From NCBI GenBank assembly GCA_900548585.1, contig URLI01000031.1:1-24694 (forward strand): a stretch of 24,694 nt of DNA, written 5' to 3'. The notes under the pieces are model-generated. The model was not told the origin of the DNA. It searched no databases and was given only the letters and a program-made list of their open reading frames with translations. The position numbers and the translations under genes were made by a program. Position 1 is the stretch's first letter. Each line of letters opens with the position of its first letter. This document shows positions 23,562-24,694 of the stretch, in pieces. This stretch comes from an uncultured Prevotella sp. (GTDB taxonomy: Bacteria > Bacteroidota > Bacteroidia > Bacteroidales > Bacteroidaceae).

Positions 23562-24179
23562 ATGAAGATTTTTGCAGTTGGAATGAACTACGCGCAGCAC
23601 AATAAAGAACTGCATGGCGCGTTGTATATATCTGAAGAACCTGTGATTTTCACCAAGGCAGACTCGGCGTTGCTGAAAGACGGGAAGCCGTTTTTCGTGC
23701 CTGACCACCTCGGGAGGGTCGACTACGAGACGGAACTGGCGGTCAGGATCTGCCGCCTCGGCAAGGGGATACCGGAGCGTTTCGCACACAGGTACTATGA
23801 CGCGGTGACGGTGGGGATAGACTTCACCGCCCGCGACTTGCAGGAAAGGCTGCGGGCCGCCGGGCAGCCGTGGGAACTGTGCAAAGGCTTCGACGGCGCG
23901 GCGGCGATAGGCACATGGGTTGACAAGGATAGCATTGGCGACGTGCAGGCCCTGGACTTCCATCTCGAAATCAACGGGACCACAGTGCAGGAGGGCTTTA
24001 CGGGCGACATGATATTCGGCGTTGACCGGATAGTGAGCTTCATAAGCCAGTTCTTCACCCTTAAGACAGGCGACATCGTTTACACCGGCACACCTGCCGG
24101 GGCGGGGCCGGTGAGCGCTGACGACCACATCACGGGTTTCATCGGGGACAGGAAGGTGCTCGAGTTCAACGTGAAATGA
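23562..24179 (+). CDS. Fumarylacetoacetate hydrolase family protein
   Basis: The 205-residue protein is a single FAH C-terminal-type domain. Metal ligands are likely Glu56 and Glu58 in YETELA, and Asp87 in GIDFTARDLQ. The KGFDGAA motif (108-114) and the GTPAGAGP motif (176-183) are intact. The family hydrolyses or decarboxylates 2-oxo-acids and acylpyruvates; short members of this kind include acylpyruvases and oxaloacetate decarboxylases, so the substrate cannot be assigned. porU starts 11 bp downstream, perhaps in the same transcript, although the functions appear unrelated. Confidence 0.9.
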   Translation: MKIFAVGMNYAQHNKELHGALYISEEPVIFTKADSALLKDGKPFFVPDHLGRVDYETELAVRICRLGKGIPERFAHRYYDAVTVGIDFTARDLQERLRAAGQPWELCKGFDGAAAIGTWVDKDSIGDVQALDFHLEINGTTVQEGFTGDMIFGVDRIVSFISQFFTLKTGDIVYTGTPAGAGPVSADDHITGFIGDRKVLEFNVK

Positions 24180-24190
24180 AAAATAAAAGA

Positions 24191-24694
24191 ATGATGAACA
24201 TGCGGAAAACGACATTGACTCACGCGGTCTGGGCATCGCTGGCTCTTCTGCCGGCGCTGTTGCTGCTGTCTTGTCTGCCGGCACAGGCGCAGACGCGCTT
24301 CATCAACCTCACCGCCGACGAGGTTGAGATAGACTCCGTGCTTCCTTATTTCGGCTACAGCCAGCGGCTCGGCGACAACTATGCCGACTCGGTGTATGCC
24401 GCAGAGATCGCATATCCGGAGTTCTACGACATGTCGCGTGAGGACATAGAGGCATACATGAAGATAACCGACATGCTACCGCCGGCAATGCCCGAGGTGG
24501 ACTGCCGCGTGGTGGCGGAACGGAAGAGGGGCATACTGCGCGTGGGCTTCACGCCGATAGCGTATCGCGACGGCAAGTATCAGAAACTTGTAAGTTTCAT
24601 GCTGCGTGTGACGGCAAGCGCGGCAAAACGCGGCGAGCGGCGCGTGGCAGCAAGGGAGAGCGTGCCGCCGGCGGAGAGGTATGCCGAGAACTCG
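24191..24694 (+). CDS. porU: T9SS C-terminal signal peptidase PorU, N-terminal part (runs off right edge)
   Basis: 168 codons are visible. The start ATG 24191 gives MMNMRKTTLTHAVW and a long hydrophobic signal sequence ending near AQAQ (about residue 34); the ATGs at 24194 and 24200 would also work. LLSC inside the hydrophobic core looks like a lipobox, but signal peptidase I cleavage at AQA fits better. The following segment (FINLTADEVEIDSVLPYFGYSQRL, PAMPEVDCRVV, KYQKLVSFMLRV, ending ERYAENS) resembles the PorU propeptide, just before the conserved SVLASGRW-type segment expected next. PorU is a surface gingipain-like cysteine protease that removes sorting domains from T9SS cargo such as the protein at 6585-8369. 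The catalytic domain lies outside the window. Confidence 0.8.
   Translation, partial: MMNMRKTTLTHAVWASLALLPALLLLSCLPAQAQTRFINLTADEVEIDSVLPYFGYSQRLGDNYADSVYAAEIAYPEFYDMSREDIEAYMKITDMLPPAMPEVDCRVVAERKRGILRVGFTPIAYRDGKYQKLVSFMLRVTASAAKRGERRVAARESVPPAERYAENS

Noticed and set aside
1..24694. Insertion sequences, integrases, tRNA or rRNA genes
   Set aside because: I looked on both strands and found no recognisable transposase, recombinase, tRNA cloverleaf or rRNA sequence.

Overview
The window is a G+C-rich chromosomal segment from a member of the order Bacteroidales. A Prevotellaceae-like organism is my best guess, but the sequence alone does not settle the genus. Three things support the order. 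Promoters carry the Bacteroidetes -7 element TAnnTTTG, twice with TTG exactly 19 bp upstream. Type IX secretion (T9SS) parts are present: the start of PorU and a cargo protein with a C-terminal sorting domain. Bacteroidetes-only families such as DUF4290 also occur. No rRNA, tRNA, transposase, integrase or CRISPR array was found.

Layout. 1-1517 (minus) is the N-terminal 505 codons of a dynamin-like GTPase that runs off the left edge. 1518-2075 is a divergent intergenic region with a repeat array. 2076-6441 (plus) is a two-gene unit: an alpha/beta-hydrolase fused to a HAD-like domain, then a 1109-residue Dna2-type nuclease-helicase. 6474-6563 holds two abutting perfect hairpins. 6585-8369 (minus) is a secreted T9SS cargo protein. 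8554-9347 (minus) is an accessory patch: an AT-rich lipoprotein gene behind a frameshifted YD-repeat remnant. 9348-9688 is intergenic with a second array.

9689-15552 (minus) is a compact housekeeping operon, in transcription order tsaB, DUF4290 gene, murA, rimM, dxr, rseP. It covers tRNA t6A modification, peptidoglycan precursor synthesis, 30S maturation, isoprenoid synthesis and intramembrane proteolysis. A divergent promoter drives yicC (plus). Next come two tandem paralogous minus-strand lipoprotein genes with WKNG repeats; the second is broken by a frameshift. gmk and nadD (plus) follow, and then a third array.

20264-23437 is the translation cluster rplM-rpsI-rpsB-tsf. It has a long structured leader before rplM, a hairpin in the rpsI-rpsB gap and a terminator-like hairpin before tsf. 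The window closes with an FAH-family hydrolase gene and the start of porU.

The most unusual structure is not a gene. Three arrays (1652-1739, 9559-9641, 19886-19968) each contain exactly four 17-bp units at a 22-bp period. The 17-bp core is shared between arrays, while the 5-bp linkers are specific to each array. The 22-bp phasing (about two helical turns) suggests repeated binding of one protein on one DNA face, but that function is inference.
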